Positions 33,040 through 46,400 of a stretch of 64,000 nucleotides of DNA are shown here, one piece after another; within the stretch, counting starts at the first letter, position 1, and the number at the start of each line of letters is the position of its first letter. Made by a program: the position numbers and the translations under genes. This DNA comes from Allacma fusca (lineage: Eukaryota; Arthropoda; Collembola; Symphypleona; Sminthuridae). The notes under the pieces are model-generated. The model saw only the letters and a program-made list of their open reading frames with translations. It searched no databases and was not told the origin of the DNA. The DNA lies in assembly GCA_947179485.1 (NCBI GenBank), contig OX359249.1:54571402-54635401 (forward strand), given 5' to 3'.

Positions 33040-36000
33040 AGATGAATCCGAAAACAGAAAATAGCGATGAAAATGACCTCGTTTCATTAGTCACTTTTTC
33101 AGGTGTTTGCTGAACTCATCAGATTCTCTTTATATTTTGGGAATACACTCGAGTGGTCTGCTAAAGCTCAATTCTCGAATTCGAGATGAATCGAAAATCT
33201 TTGAAAATAGCTATGAAAATGAAGTGTCGTTGCTCTGGGCACTTTTTATGGTGTTTGCTGAACTCGTCGGAATCTCTTTACATTTTTGGAATACACGCGG
33301 GCTGTCTGCTAAGCTCAATTCTCGAATTTGTGATGAATCGGAAAACTGAAAATAGCGATGAAAATGACGTCGTTGCTCTGGGCACTTTTTATGGTGTTTG
33401 CTGAACTCGTCGGAATCTCTACATTTTGGGAATACACGCGGGCTGTCTGCCAAAGCTCAATTCTCGAATTTGTGATGAATCGGAAAACTGAAAATAGCGA
33501 TGAAAATGACGTCGTTGCTCTGGTCACTTTTTATGGTGTGTGCTAAACTCGTCAGAATCTCTTTATACTTTGGGAATCCACTCAGGCAGTCTGCTTAAGC
33601 TCGTATCTCGAATTTACGATGAATCGAAAAACTAAAAAATGCTATAAAATGACGTCGTAGCTCTGGTCACTTTCAAGGGTGTTTAGTGAACCCGTCAGAA
33701 TCTCTTTCAACTTTAGGAATACACGCGGGCGGTCTGCTAAAGCTCAATTTTCGAATTTGAGATGAATCGGAAAACTTTCCAAATAGCTACGAAAATGAAG
33801 TGTCGTTGCTCTGGTCACTTTTTATGGTGTTTGCTGAACTCGTCGGAATCTCTTTACATTTTGGGAATACACGCGGGAAGTCTGCTAAAGCTCAATTCTC
33901 GAATTTGAGATGAATCGGAAAACTTTGAAAATAGCGATGAAAATGACGTCGTTGCTCTGGTCACTTTTTATGGTGTTTGCTGAACTCGTTGAAATCCCTT
34001 TAGATTTTTACAATACACGCGGACGGTCTGATAAAGCTCAATTTTCGAATTTGAGATGAATCCGAAAACAGAAAATAGCGATGAAAATGACCTCGTTTCA
34101 TTAGTCACTTTTTCTGGTGTTTGCTGAACTCATCAGATTCTCTTTATATTTTGGGAATACACTCGAGCGGTCTGCTAAAGCTCAATTCTCGAATTCGAGA
34201 TGAATCGAAAATCTTTGAAAATAGCTATGAAAATGAAGTTTCGTTGCTCTGGGCACTTTTTATGGTGTTTGCTGAACTCGTCGGAATCTCTTTACATTTT
34301 AAGAATACACGCGGGCTGTCTGCTAAGCTCAATTCTCGAATTTGTGATGAATCGGAAAACTGAAAATAGCGATGAAAATGACGTCGTTGCTCTGGGCACT
34401 TTTTATGGTGTTTGCTGAACTCGTCGGAATCTCTACATTTTGGGAATACACGCGGGCTGTCTGCCAAAGCTCAATTCTCGAATTTGTGATGAATCGGAAA
34501 ACTGAAAATAGCGATGAAAATGACGTCGTTGCTCTGGTCACTTTTTATGGTGTGTGCTAAACTCGTCAGAATCTCTTTATACTTTGGGAATCCACTCAGG
34601 CAGTCTGCTTAAGCTCGTATCTCGAATTTACGATGAATCGAAAAACTAAAAAATGCTATAAAATGACGTCGTAGCTCTGGTCACTTTCAAGGGTGTTTAG
34701 TGAACCCGTCAGAATCTCTTTCAACTTTAGGAATACACGCGGGCGGTCTGCTAAAGCTCAATTTTCGAATTTGAGATGAATCGGAAAACTTTGCAAATAG
34801 CTACGAAAATGAAGTGTCGTTGCTCTGGTCACTTTTTATGGTGTTTGCTGAACTCGGAATCTCTATATTTTGGGAATACACGCGGGCTGTCTGCAAAGGC
34901 TCAATTCTCGAATTTGAGATGAATCGGAAAACTGAAAATAGCGATGAAAATGACGTCGTTGCATTAGTCACTTTTTCAGGTGTTTGCTGAACTCATCAGA
35001 ATCTCTTTATATTTTGGGAATACACGCGGGAAGTCTGCTAAAGTTTAATTCTCGAATTCGAGATGAATCGGAAAACTTTGAAAATAGCGATGAAAATGAC
35101 GTCGTTGCTCTGGTCACTTTTTATGGTGTTTGCTGAACTCGTTGAAATCCCTTTACACTTTGGCAATACACGCGGACGGTCTGATAAAGCTCAATTTTCG
35201 AATTTGAGATGAATCCGAAAACAGAAAATAGCGATGAAAATGACCTCGTTTCATTAGTCACTTTTTCAGGTGTTTGCTGAACTCATCAGATTCTCTTTAT
35301 ATTTTGGGAATACACTCGAGCGGTCTGCTAAAGCTCAATTCTCGAATTCGAGATGAATCGAAAATCTTTGAAAATAGCTATGAAAATGAAGTGTCGTTGC
35401 TCTGGGCACTTTTTATGGTGTTTGCTGAACTCGTCGGAATCTCTTTACAGTTTGAGAATACACGCGGGCTGTCTGCTAAGCTCAATTCTCGAATTTGTGT
35501 TGAATCGGAAAACTGAAAATAGCGATGAAAATGACGTCGTTGCTCTGGTCATTTTTTATGGTGTGTGCTGAACTCGTCAGAATCTCTTTATACTTTGGGA
35601 ATCCACTCAGGCAGTCTGCTTAAGCTCGTATCTCGAATTTACGATGAATCGAAACACTAAAATATGCTATAAAATGACGTCGTAGCTCTGGTCACTTTCA
35701 AGGGTGTTAAGTGAACCCGTCAGAATCTCTTTCAACTTTAGTAATACACGCGGGCGGTCTGCTAAAGCTCAATTCTCGAATTTGAGATGAATCGGAAAAC
35801 TTTGAAAATAGCTACGAAAATGAAGTGTCGTTGCTCTGGTCACTTTTTCAGGTGTTTGCTGAACTCATCAGAATCTCTTTATATTTTGGGAATACACGCG
35901 GGAAGTCTGCTAAAGCTCAATTCTCGAATTTGAGATGAATCGGAAAACTTTGAAAATAGCGATGAAAATGACGTCGTTGCTCTGGTCACTTTTTATGGTG

Positions 36001-39000
36001 TTTGCTGAACTCGTTGAAATCCCTTTAGACTTTGGCAATACACGCGGACGGTCTGATAAAGCTCAATTTTCGAATTTGAGATGAATCCGAAAACAGAAAA
36101 TAGCGATGAAAATGACCTCGTTTCATTAGTCACTTTTTCAGGTGTTTGCTGAACTCATCAGATTCTCTTTATATTTTGGGAATACACTCGAGCGGTCTGC
36201 TAAAGCTCAATTCTCGAATTCGAGATGAATCGAAAATCTTTGAAAATAGCTATGAAAATGAAGTGTCGTTGCTCTGGGCACTTTTTATGGTGTTTGCTGA
36301 ACTCGTCGGAATCTCTTTACATTTTGAGAATACACGCGGGCTGTCTGCTAAGCTCAATTCTCGAATTTGTGATGAATCGGAAAACTGAAAATAGCGATGA
36401 AAATGACGTCGTTGCTCTGGTCACTTTTTATGGTGTGTGCTGAACTCGTCAGAATCTCTTTATACTTTAAGAATCCACTCAGGCAGTCTGCTTAAGCTCG
36501 TATCTCGAATTTACGATGAATCGAAAAACTAAAAAATGCTATAAAATGACGTCGTAGCTCTGGTCACTTTCAAGGGTGTTTAGTGAACCCGTCAGAATCT
36601 CTTACAACTTTAGGAATACACGCGGGCGGTCTGCTAAAGCTCAATTCTCGAATTTGAGATGAATCGGAAAACTTTGAAAATAGCTACGAAAATGAAGTGT
36701 CGTTGCTCTGGTCACTTTTTATGGTGTTTGCTGAACTCGGAATCTCTATATTTTGGGAATACACGCGGGCTGTCTGCAAAGGCTCAATTCTCGAATTTGA
36801 GATGAATCGGAAAACTGAAAATAGCGATGAAAATGACGTCGTTGCATTAGTCACTTTTTCAGGTGTTTGCTGAACTCATCAGAATCTCTTTATATTTTGG
36901 GAATACACGCGGGAAGTCTGCTAAAGTTTAATTCTCGAATTCGAGATGAATCGGAAAACTTTGAAAATAGCGATGAAAATGACGTCGTTGCTCTGGTCAC
37001 TTTTTATGGTGTTTGCTGAACTCGTTGAAATCCCTTTAGACTTTGGCAATACACGCGGACGGTCTGATAAAGCTCAATTTTCGAATTTGAGATGAATCCG
37101 AAAACAGAAAATAGCGATGAAAATGACCTCGTTTCATTAGTCACTTTTTCAGGTGTTTGCTGAACTCATCAGATTCTCTTTATATTTTGGGAATACACTC
37201 GAGCGGTCTGCTAAAGCTCAATTCTCGAATTCGAGATGAATCGAAAATCTTTGAAAATAGCTATGAAAATGAAGTGTCGTTGCTCTGGGCACTTTTTATG
37301 GTGTTTGCTGAACTCGTCGGAATCTCTTTACAGTTTGAGAATACACGCGGGCTGTCTGCTAAGCTCAATTCTCGAATTTGTGTTGAATCGGAAAACTGAA
37401 AATAGCGATGAAAATGACGTCGTTGCTCTGGTCATTTTTTATGGTGTGTGCTGAACTCGTCAGAATCTCTTTATACTTTGGGAATCCACTCAGGCAGTCT
37501 GCTTAAGCTCGTATCTCGAATTTACGATGAATCGAAAAACTAAAATATGCTATAAAATGACGTCGTAGCTCTGGTCACTTTCAAGGGTGTTAAGTGAACC
37601 CGTCAGAATCTCTTTCAACTTTAGTAATACACGCGGGCGGTCTGCTAAAGCTCAATTCTCGAATTTGAGATGAATCGGAAAACTTTGAAAATAGCTACGA
37701 AAATGAAGTGTCGTTGCTCTGGTCACATTTTATGGTGTTTGCTGAACTCGGAATCTCTTTATATTTTGGGAATACACGCGGGCTGTCTGCAAAGGCTCAA
37801 TTCTCGAATTTGAGATGAATCGGAAAACTGAAAATAGCGATGAAAATGACGTCGTTGCATTAGTCACTTTTTCAGGTGTTTGCTGAACTCATCAGAATCT
37901 CTTTATATTTTGGGAATACACGCGGGAAGTCTGCTAAAGCTCAATTCTCGAATTTGAGATGAATCGGAAAACTTTGAAAATAGCGATGAAAATGACGTCG
38001 TTGCTCTGGTCACTTTTTATGGTGTTTGCTGAACTCGTTGAAATCCCTTTAGACTTTGGCAATACACGCGGACGGTCTGATAAAGCTCAATTTTCGAATT
38101 TGAGATGAATCCGAAAACAGAAAATAGCGATGAAAATGACCTCGTTTCATTAGTCACTTTTTCAGGTGTTTGCTGAACTCATCAGATTCTCTTTATATTT
38201 TGGGAATACACTCGAGCGGTCTGCTAAAGCTCAATTCTCGAATTCGAGATGAATCGAAAATCTTTGAAAATAGCTATGAAAATGAAGTGTCGTTGCTCTG
38301 GGCACTTTTTATGGTGTTTGCTGAACTCGTCGGAATCTCTTTACAGTTTGAGAATACACGCGGGCTGTCTGCTAAGCTCAATTCTCGAATTTGTGTTGAA
38401 TCGGAAAACTGAAAATAGCGATGAAAATGACGTCGTTGCTCTGGTCATTTTTTATGGTGTGTGCTGAACTCGTCAGAATCTCTTTATACTTTGGGAATCC
38501 ACTCAGGCAGTCTGCTTAAGCTCGTATCTCGAATTTACGATGAATCGAAAAACTAAAATATGCTATAAAATGACGTCGTAGCTCTGGTCACTTTCAAGGG
38601 TGTTAAGTGAACCCGTCAGAATCTCTTTCAACTTTAGTAATACACGCGGGCGGTCTGCTAAAGCTCAATTCTCGAATTTGAGATGAATCGGAAAACTTTG
38701 AAAATAGCTACGAAAATGAAGTGTCGTTGCTCTGGTCACATTTTATGGTGTTTGCTGAACTCGGAATCTCTTTATATTTTGGGAATACACGCGGGCTGTC
38801 TGCAAAGGCTCAATTCTCGAATTTGAGATGAATCGGAGAACTGAAAATAGCGATGAAAATGATGTCGTTGCATTAGTCACTTTTTCAGGTGTTTGCTGAA
38901 CTCATCAGAATCTCTTTATATTTTGGGAATACACGCGGGAAGTCTGCTAAAGCTCAATTCTCGAATTTGAGATGAATCGGAAAACTTTGAAAATAGCGAT

Positions 39001-40000
39001 GAAAATGACTACGTTGCTCTGGTCACTTTTTATGGTGTTTGCTGAACTCGTTGAAATCCCTTTAGACTTTGGCAATACACGCGGACGGTCTGATAAAGCT
39101 CAATTTTCGAATTTGAGATGAATCCGAAAACAGAAAATAGCGATGAAAATGACCTCGTTTCATTAGTCACTTTTTCAGGTGTTTGCTGAACTCATCAGAT
39201 TCTCTTTATATTTTGGGAATACACTCGAGCGGTCTGCTAAAGCTCAATTCTCGAATTCGAGATGAATCGAAAATCTTTGAAAATAGCTATGAAAATGAAG
39301 TGTCGTTGCTCTGGGCACTTTTTATGGTGTTTGCTGAACTCGTCGGAATCTCTTTACATTTTGAGAATACACGCGGGCTGTCTGCTAAGCTCAATTCTCG
39401 AATTTGTGTTGAATCGGAAAACTGAAAATAGCGATGAAAATGACGTCGTTGCTCTGGTCATTTTTTATGGTTTGTGCTGAACTCGTCAGAATCTCTTTAT
39501 ACTTTGGGAATCCACTCAGGCAGTCTGCTTAAGCTCGTATCTCGAATTTACGATGAATCGAAAAACTAAAATATGCTATAAAATGACGTCGTAGCTCTGG
39601 TCACTTTCAAGGGTGTTAAGTGAACCCGTCAGAATCTCTTTCAACTTTAGTAATACACGCGGGCGGTCTGCTAAAGCTCAATTCTCGAATTTGAGATGAA
39701 TCGGAAAACTTTGAAAATAGCTACGAAAATGAAGTGTCGTTGCTCTGGTCACATTTTAAGGTGTTTGCTGAACTCGGAATCTCTTTATATTTTGGGAATA
39801 CACGCGGGCTGTCTGCAAAGGCTCAATTCTCGAATTTGAGATGAATCGGAAAACTGAAAATAGCGATGAAAATGATGTCGTTGCATTAGTCACTTTTTCA
39901 GGTGTTTGCTTAACTCATCAGAATCTCTTTATATTTTGGGAATACACGCGGGAAGTCTGCTAAAGCTCACTTCTCGAATTTGAGATGAATCGGAAAACTT
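33040..40000. repeat. Higher-order repeat of about 1,013 bp (7-mer)
   Basis: A landmark monomer (CTCATCAGATTCTCTTTATA followed by ACACTCGAG) recurs at 33107, 34121, 35274, 36146, 37157, 38170 and 39183: spacings 1,014, 1,153, 872, 1,011, 1,013 and 1,013 bp. The 1,153 and 872 steps are one monomer more and one less than the norm. Copies from 35274 onward share private changes such as GTGTTGAATCGG and GTGTTAAGTGAACCC. Confidence 0.9.
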
Positions 40001-41250
40001 TGAAAATAGCTACGAAAATGAAGTGTCGTTGCTCTGGTCACTTTTTATGGTGTTTGCTGAACTCGTCGTTATCTCTTTATATTTTGGGAATACACGCGGG
40101 CTGTCTGCAAAGGCTCAATTCTCGAATTTGAGATGAATCGGAAAACTGAAAATAGCGATGAAAATGACGTCGTTGCATTAGTCACTTTTTCAGGTGTTTG
40201 CTGAACTCATCAGAATCTCTTTATATTTTGGGAATACACGCGGGAAGTCTGCTTAAGCTCAATTCTCGAATTTGAGATGAATCGGAAAACTTTGAAAATA
40301 GCTACGAAATGAAGTGTCGTTGCTCTGGTCACTTTTTATGGTGTTTGCTGAACTCGTCGTTATCTCTTTATATTTTGGGAATACACGCGGGCTATCTGCA
40401 AAGGCTCAATTCTCGAATTTGAGATGAATCGGAAAACTTTGAAAATAGCGATGAAAATGACGTCGTTGCTCTGGTCACTTTTTATGGTGTTTGCTGAACT
40501 CGTTGAAATCCCTTTAGACTTTGGCAATACACGCGGACGGTCTGCTAAAGCTCAATTTTCGAATTTGAGATGAATCCGAAAACTTAGAAAATAGCGATGA
40601 AAATGACGTCGTTGCATTAGTCACTTTTTCAGGTGTTTGCTGAAATCATCAGAATCATTTTATATTTTATGAATACACGCGAGCGGTCTGCTAAAGCTCA
40701 ATTCTCGAATTTGACATGAATCGGAAAACTTTGAAAATAGCTACGAAAATGAAGTGTCGTTGCTCTGGGCACTTTTTATGGTGTTTGCTGAACTCGTCAG
40801 AATCTCTTTATACTTTGGGAATCCACTCAGGCAGTCTGCTTAAGCTCGTATCTCGAATTTACGATGAATCGAAAAACTAAAAAATGCGATAAAATGACGT
40901 CGTAGCTCTGGTCACTTTTTATGGTGTGCTGTTCTCGTCAGAATCTCTTTATACTTTGGGAATCCACTCAGGCAGTCTGCTTAAGCTCGTATCTCGAATT
41001 TACGATGAATCGAAAAACTAAAAAATGCTATAAAATGACGTCGTAGCTCTGGTCACTTTCAAGGGTGTTTAGTGAACCCGTCAGAATCTCTTTCAACTTT
41101 GGGAATACACGCGGGCGGTCTGCTAAAGCTCAATTCTTGAATTTGAGATGAATCGGAAAACTTTGAAAATAGCTACGAAAATGAAGTGTCGTTGCTCTGG
41201 TCACTTTTTATGGTGTTTGCTGAACTCGGAATCTCTTTATATTTTGGGAA

Positions 41251-41459
41251 TTTTACGGTTTAAAAGCGATCGCAGTCGTGATATATACGTTTGTCGTAAG
41301 AAGGAATATAAAACCCTTGTCAAAAAGAAAAAACAGGATAGGATTAAACTAGTTCAGGAATTATTATCTAATTGTAAGAGTAGTACGGAGTTCTGGGGAA
41401 CAATACGTATGTATAGAACATCTAGTGGCAATGTAAACTGTATAAAAACTTCTCAGTGA
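41251..41459 (+). pseudogene. LINE copy 1, RT linker fragment before an in-frame TGA
   Basis: Codes for a basic linker stretch upstream of the reverse transcriptase and ends at TGA (41457-41459). The same frame continues past the stop into the RT ORF. A Trp codon is a plausible ancestral state, since related elements often have an aromatic residue here, so this is probably a nonsense mutation. The frame is also open upstream into satellite from an ATG at 41148, giving a chimeric satellite-LINE ORF by chance. Confidence 0.8.
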
Positions 41460-41480
41460 GAGTTATTTTACGAGAATGCG

Positions 41481-43184
41481 ATGCCAATAAGATCAGTAGC
41501 TGACATAACTGAGGTGTTTTTTAACAATAATCCCGATATGGATAAGCCCTTTTCTATTGATGAGTTAAAATCGTGCATTGCCTGGTTAGCTATTGGAAAA
41601 TCACCGGACCCTGACTGTATTCCCAATATAATGTTAAAGCAGCTTCCTGATAATATACTCACATGCTTACTCAAGATATTCAACTCAGCTTTCGCGACAG
41701 GCATCTCCCCTCATGTATGGTCAGAAATAGAAGTCGTGATGCTATTCAAAAAGGGGGAGAAAGACCTACCAGCAAACTACAGAGGAATTGCTCTTATTAA
41801 TACTATAACCAAATTGTTTACCTCTCTTATTGCAAAGCGTCTGAACTTATGGGCCGAGACATACGGAAAGCTCCCTGAAAGTCAAGCAGGATTTAGAAAA
41901 GGTCGAGGTTGTCTTGACCAAATATACTGTCTTATGACCATCATTCAGTGTAAGCTTAGACATGCCGGAGGGAAGCTGTTTGCACTGTTCATTGACTTTC
42001 AGAGAGCTTTCGATAGCATTCCCCACGACAAACTATGGCATAAGTTGCATGCATTAGGTGTAAGTGCCAGGGTAATAAATATCCTTCGCTCAATTTATTG
42101 TAAGGCCAGAATGCGTATTAGAACCCTTGAAGGCTATACTAAGTATTTCGATGTAACACAAGGTGTGCTGCAGGGTGAGATCTTGAGCCCTTTACTATTC
42201 GCTCTGTACATTAGTGACCTAGACGAGTTTATGTTAGGTAAAGGGTGCACCCCTGTGAGCGGCGGAAATTACCCTATTGTAAACTTACTCTTAGCCGATG
42301 ACACTGTCACTCTTGCTGATAGCAAGATATCCCTACAGAAAAAAATCAACGTAATTGCCGAATATTGTTCAATGAATGATCTTGTTATAAATTTAAGCAA
42401 AACAAAAATTATCGTGTTTAGGAAGGGAGGTAAACTATGTAGTTCACATCGTTGGTTTCTAAATAATAATCCGGTTGAAATTGTAAAAACTTACACTTAC
42501 CTCGGTATTGTATTCTCCTCTTCCGGGGTATTCTACGAGGCTCTTAATGATAGGATCTCAAAGGCCAGAACATCACTTGCAAAGGTTATTGAACTAGGTT
42601 CAAAAAGTAACATGTACTCCTGGAATGGTAGATGCAAGCTGTTCGACTCCATTTGTACTTCAACATTACTGTATGCTTCCCCAATATGGTGCGTTAATTA
42701 TGTAAACTTAGATTATATTGAATGTATTCAAACATACTATCTTAAGCGGGTTCTAAGACTTCCACGATGTACGCCCAACTATATAGTAAGAATAGAGACC
42801 GGACGTCGTAAACTAAGACATCGAGTAGTCTCGGACCTACTAAGGTTCTGGTTTAGGATTTTGTTAATGAAGGATGACAGACTCCCTAAAATTTGCAACA
42901 ATCGGTTACTACAGTTGCACTTCCAAAAGTCTTTACACCCAAAGTATAATTGGTTGCAAGGTATTGAGGACACTCTTTCCATGTTTGGCTTCCAACATAT
43001 ATTTACACAGCAGTGCCCCTATACCCTGTATGCTAACATTTCTAAAATACTTATTGCAATTAGCGAATCTGATTATGACAATGATATTCAGAGGGTGGTT
43101 CACTCTACTAACAACACCTTATATAAACACGTTTATGATGTAAATAACAAACGGTATTTAAACAAACATCAGCTTTATTTTTAA
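41481..43184 (+). pseudogene. LINE copy 1, reverse transcriptase ORF
   Basis: 567 residues from the first ATG. RT motifs in order: KSPDPDCIPN at 40-49, NYRGIALI at 99-106, QAGFRKGRG at 135-143, motif A FIDFQRAFDSIP with D172, motif B GVLQGEILSP at 228-237, motif C LADD at 271-274, and YLGI at 340-343. All catalytic Asp residues are present. It ends at a TAA created by a run of five Ts (43178-43182); the downstream +1 frame carries the family's usual C-terminal zinc segment, so this is a frameshift rather than the natural end. The clade looks CR1/L2-like or RTE-like and was not tested. Because the 5' half of the element and the endonuclease are absent, it cannot be an active copy. Confidence 0.88.
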
Positions 43185-43479
43185 GCGTATTATAGCACAA
43201 ATTCGTACAAATTGTGGAATGATAGCACATAAGTACCAACAAATGATTTTTGATTACGATGTGTGCAAAAAATACAGTGCCGCTAATTCTAACGACTTGG
43301 AGCACTTCCTGTTAGTTTGTAAGTGTACTGAATCTTTAAGACGTAAACAAAATATACTTCACAATGATCTGTTTCACTTGTTAAGGTCCCTAAACAGTTC
43401 GAATGTTAATTCCATTAAACTATTTTGTTATTACATTTTTGATTGTATAAAATGTATTGAAAATGTTCATGATGGGTAA
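43185..43479 (+). pseudogene. LINE copy 1, frameshifted C-terminal zinc segment
   Basis: The +1 frame encodes the usual tail of this LINE type, with C-X2-C then EHFLLVC. In this copy the second Cys codon is TAC (Tyr, 43273-43275) and the next Gly is Ser. The other two copies keep TGC GGT, so copy 1 has lost a zinc ligand after duplication. Confidence 0.8.
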
Positions 43480-46400
43480 GTCCCAAGTGAAATAAAACTG
43501 ACCCTTGTTTGGTCGATTGATTGATTGAATCGGAAAACTGAAAATAGCGATGAAAATGACGTCGTTGCATTAGTCACTTTTTCAGGTGTTTGCTGAACTC
43601 ATCAGAATCTCTTTATATTTTGGGAATACACGCGGGAAGTCTGCTAAAGCTCAATTCTCGAATTTGAGATGAATCGGAAAACTTTGCAAATAGCTACGAA
43701 AATGAAGTGTCGTTGCTCTGGTCACTTTTTATGGTGTTTGCTGAACTCGTCGGAATCTCTTTATATTTTGGGAATACACGCGGGCTGTCTGCAAAGGCTC
43801 AATTCTCGAATTTGAGATGAATCGGAAAACTGAAAATAGCGATAAAAATGACGTCGTTGCTCTGGTCACTTTTTATGGTGTTTGCTGAACTCGTTGAAAT
43901 CCCTTTAGACTTTGGCAATACACGCGGACGGTCTGATAAAGCTCAATTTTCGAATTTGAGATGAATCCGAAAACAGAAAATAGCGATGAAAATGACCTCG
44001 TTTCATTAGTCACTTTTTCAGGTGTTTGCTGAACTCATCAGATTCTCTTTATATTTTGGGACACTCGAGCGGTCTGCTAAAGCTCAATTCTCGAATTCGA
44101 GATAATTCGAAAATCTTAGAAAATAGCTATGAAATCGAAGTGTCGTTGCTCTGGGCACTTTTTATGGTGTTTGCTGAACTCGTCGGAATCTCTTTACATT
44201 TTGGGAATACACGCATTCTGTCTGCTAAGCTCAATTCTCGAATTTGTGATGAATCGGAAAACTGAAAATAGCGATGAAAATGATGTCGTAGCTCTGGTCA
44301 CTTTCAAGGGTGTTTAGTGAACCCGTCAGAATCTCTTTCAACTTTAGGAATACACGCGGGCGGTCTGCTAAAGCTCAATTCTAGAATTTGAGATGAATCG
44401 GAAAACTTTGAAAATAGCTACGAAAATGAAGTGTCGTTGCTCTGGTCACTTTTTATGGTGTTTGCTGAACTCGGAATCTCTTTATATTTTGGGAATACAC
44501 GCGGGCTGTCTGCAAAGGCTCAATTCTCGAATTTGAGATGAATCGGAAAACTGAAAATAGCGATGAAAATGACGTCGTTGCATTAGTCACTTTTCCAGGT
44601 GTTTGCTGAACTCATTAGAATCTCTTTATATTTTGCGAATACACGCGGGAAGTCTGCTAAAGCTCAATTCTCGAATTTGAGATGAATCGGAAAACTTTGA
44701 AAATAGCGATGAAAATGACGTCGTTGCTCTGGTCAATTTTTATGGTTTTTGCTGAACTCGTTGAAATCCCTTTAGACTTTGGCAATACACGCGGACGGTC
44801 TGCTAAAGCTCAATTTTCGAATTTGAGATGAATCCGAAAACTTAGAAAATAGCGATGAAAATGAAGTGTCGTTGCTCTGGGCACTTTTTATGGTGATTGC
44901 TGAACTCGTCAGAATCTCTTTATACTTTGGGAATCCACTAAGGCAGTCTGCTTAAGCTCGTATCTCGAATTTACGGTGAATCGAAAAACTAAAAAATGCT
45001 ATAAAATGACGTCGTAGCTCTGGTCACTTTCAAGGGTGTTTAGTGAACCCGTCAGAATCTCTTTCAACTTTAGGAATACACGCGGGCGGTCTGCTAAAGC
45101 TCAATTCTAGAATTTGAGATGAATCGGAAAACTTTGAAAATAGCTACGAAAACAAAGTGTCGTTGCTCTGGTCACTTTTTATATTGTTTGCTGAACTCGG
45201 AATCTCTTTATATTTTGGGAATACACGCGAGCTGTCTGCAAAGGCTCAATTCTCGAATTTGAGATGAATCGGAAAACTGAAAATAGCGATGAAAATGACG
45301 TCGTTGCATAAGTCACTTTTTCACTCATCAGAATCTCTTTATATTTTGGGAATACACGCGGGAAGTCTGCTAAAGCTCAATTCTCGAATTTGAGATGAAT
45401 CGGAAAACTGAAAATAGCGATGAAAATGACGTCGTTGCTCTAGTCACTTTATATAGTGTTTGCTGAACTCGTTGAAATCCCTTTAGACTTTGGCAATACA
45501 CGCGGACGGTCTGATAAAGCTCAATTTTCGAATTTGAGATGAATCCGAAAACAGAAAATAGCGATGAAAATGACGTCGTTGCATTAGTCACTATTTCGGG
45601 TGTTTGCAGAATTCATCAGAATCTTTTTATATTTTGGGAAAACACTTGAGCGGTCTGCTAAAGCTCAATTCTCGAATTCGAGATGAATCGAAAATCTTTT
45701 AAAATAGCTATGAAAATGAAGTGTCGTTGCTCTGGGCACTTTTTATGGTGTTTGCTGAACTCGTCGGAATCTCTTCACATTTTGGGAATACACGCGGGAA
45801 GTCTGCTAAAGCTCAATTCTCGAATTTGAGATGAATCGGAAAACTTTGAAAATAGCGATGAAAATGACGTCGTTGCTCTGGTCACTTTTTATGGTGTTTG
45901 CTGAACTCGTTGAAATCCCTTTAGACTTTGGCAATACACGCGGACGGTCTGATAAAGCTCAATTTTCGAATTTGAGATGAATCCGAAAACAGAAAATAGC
46001 GATGAAAATGACCTCGTTTCATTAGTCACTTTTTGAGGTGTTTGCTGAACTCATCAGATTCTCTTTATATTTTGGGAATACACTCGAGCGGTCTGCTAAG
46101 CTCAATTCTCGAATTTGAGATGAATCGGAAAACTTTGCAAATAGCTACGAAAATGAAGTGTCGTTGCTCTGGGCACTTTTTATGGTGTTTGTTGAACTCG
46201 TCAGAATCTCTTTATACTTTGGGAATCCACTCAGGCAGTCTGCTTAAGCTCGTATCTCGAATTTACGATGAATCGAAAAACTAAAAAATGCTATAAAATG
46301 ACGTCGTAGCTCTGGTCACTTTGAAGGGTATTTAGTGAACCCGTCAGAATCTCTTTCAACTTTGGGAATACACGCGGCCTGTCTGCAAAGGCTCAATTCT

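Larger units (their letters stand above)
10231..41250. repeat. Satellite of about 146 bp, array segment 1
   Basis: About 31 kb of tandem monomers, 141-148 bp measured between successive TTTGCTGAAC landmarks. A typical monomer runs GTTTGCTGAACTC, AATCTCTTTATATTTTGGG, AATACACGCGGGCTGTCTGC, CTCAATTCTCGAATTTGAG, ATGAATCGGAAAACT, then either GCGATGAAAATGACGTCG or GCTACGAAAATGAAGTGTCG, then TTGCTCTGGTCACTTTTT. Several monomer classes differ at fixed sites. ORFs of 60-104 codons on both strands appear because two or three monomers stay open by chance; none has a domain, and they recur unchanged with the repeat. Confidence 0.97.
41251..43528 (+). mobile_element. 5'-truncated LINE inside the satellite, copy 1
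   Basis: 2,278 bp. The satellite is interrupted after TATATTTTGGGAA, and the LINE begins with TTTTACGGTTTAAAAGCG inside the linker between endonuclease and RT. It ends with a short 3' region and a (GATT)3-type tail, GTCGATTGATTGATTGA, after which satellite resumes at ATCGGAAAACTG. About 43-46 bp of the monomer are missing at the insertion point and no target duplication is visible. Confidence 0.93.

Noticed and set aside
41468..41704. Reverse-strand ORFs inside the LINE copies (also at 58604 and 61710)
   Set aside because: Antisense shadows of the RT coding region with no domain of their own.
43219..43479. A separate small gene after the LINE RT ORF
   Set aside because: It is the C-terminal zinc segment of the same LINE protein, displaced by a +1 T in a T-run; the ATG is internal.
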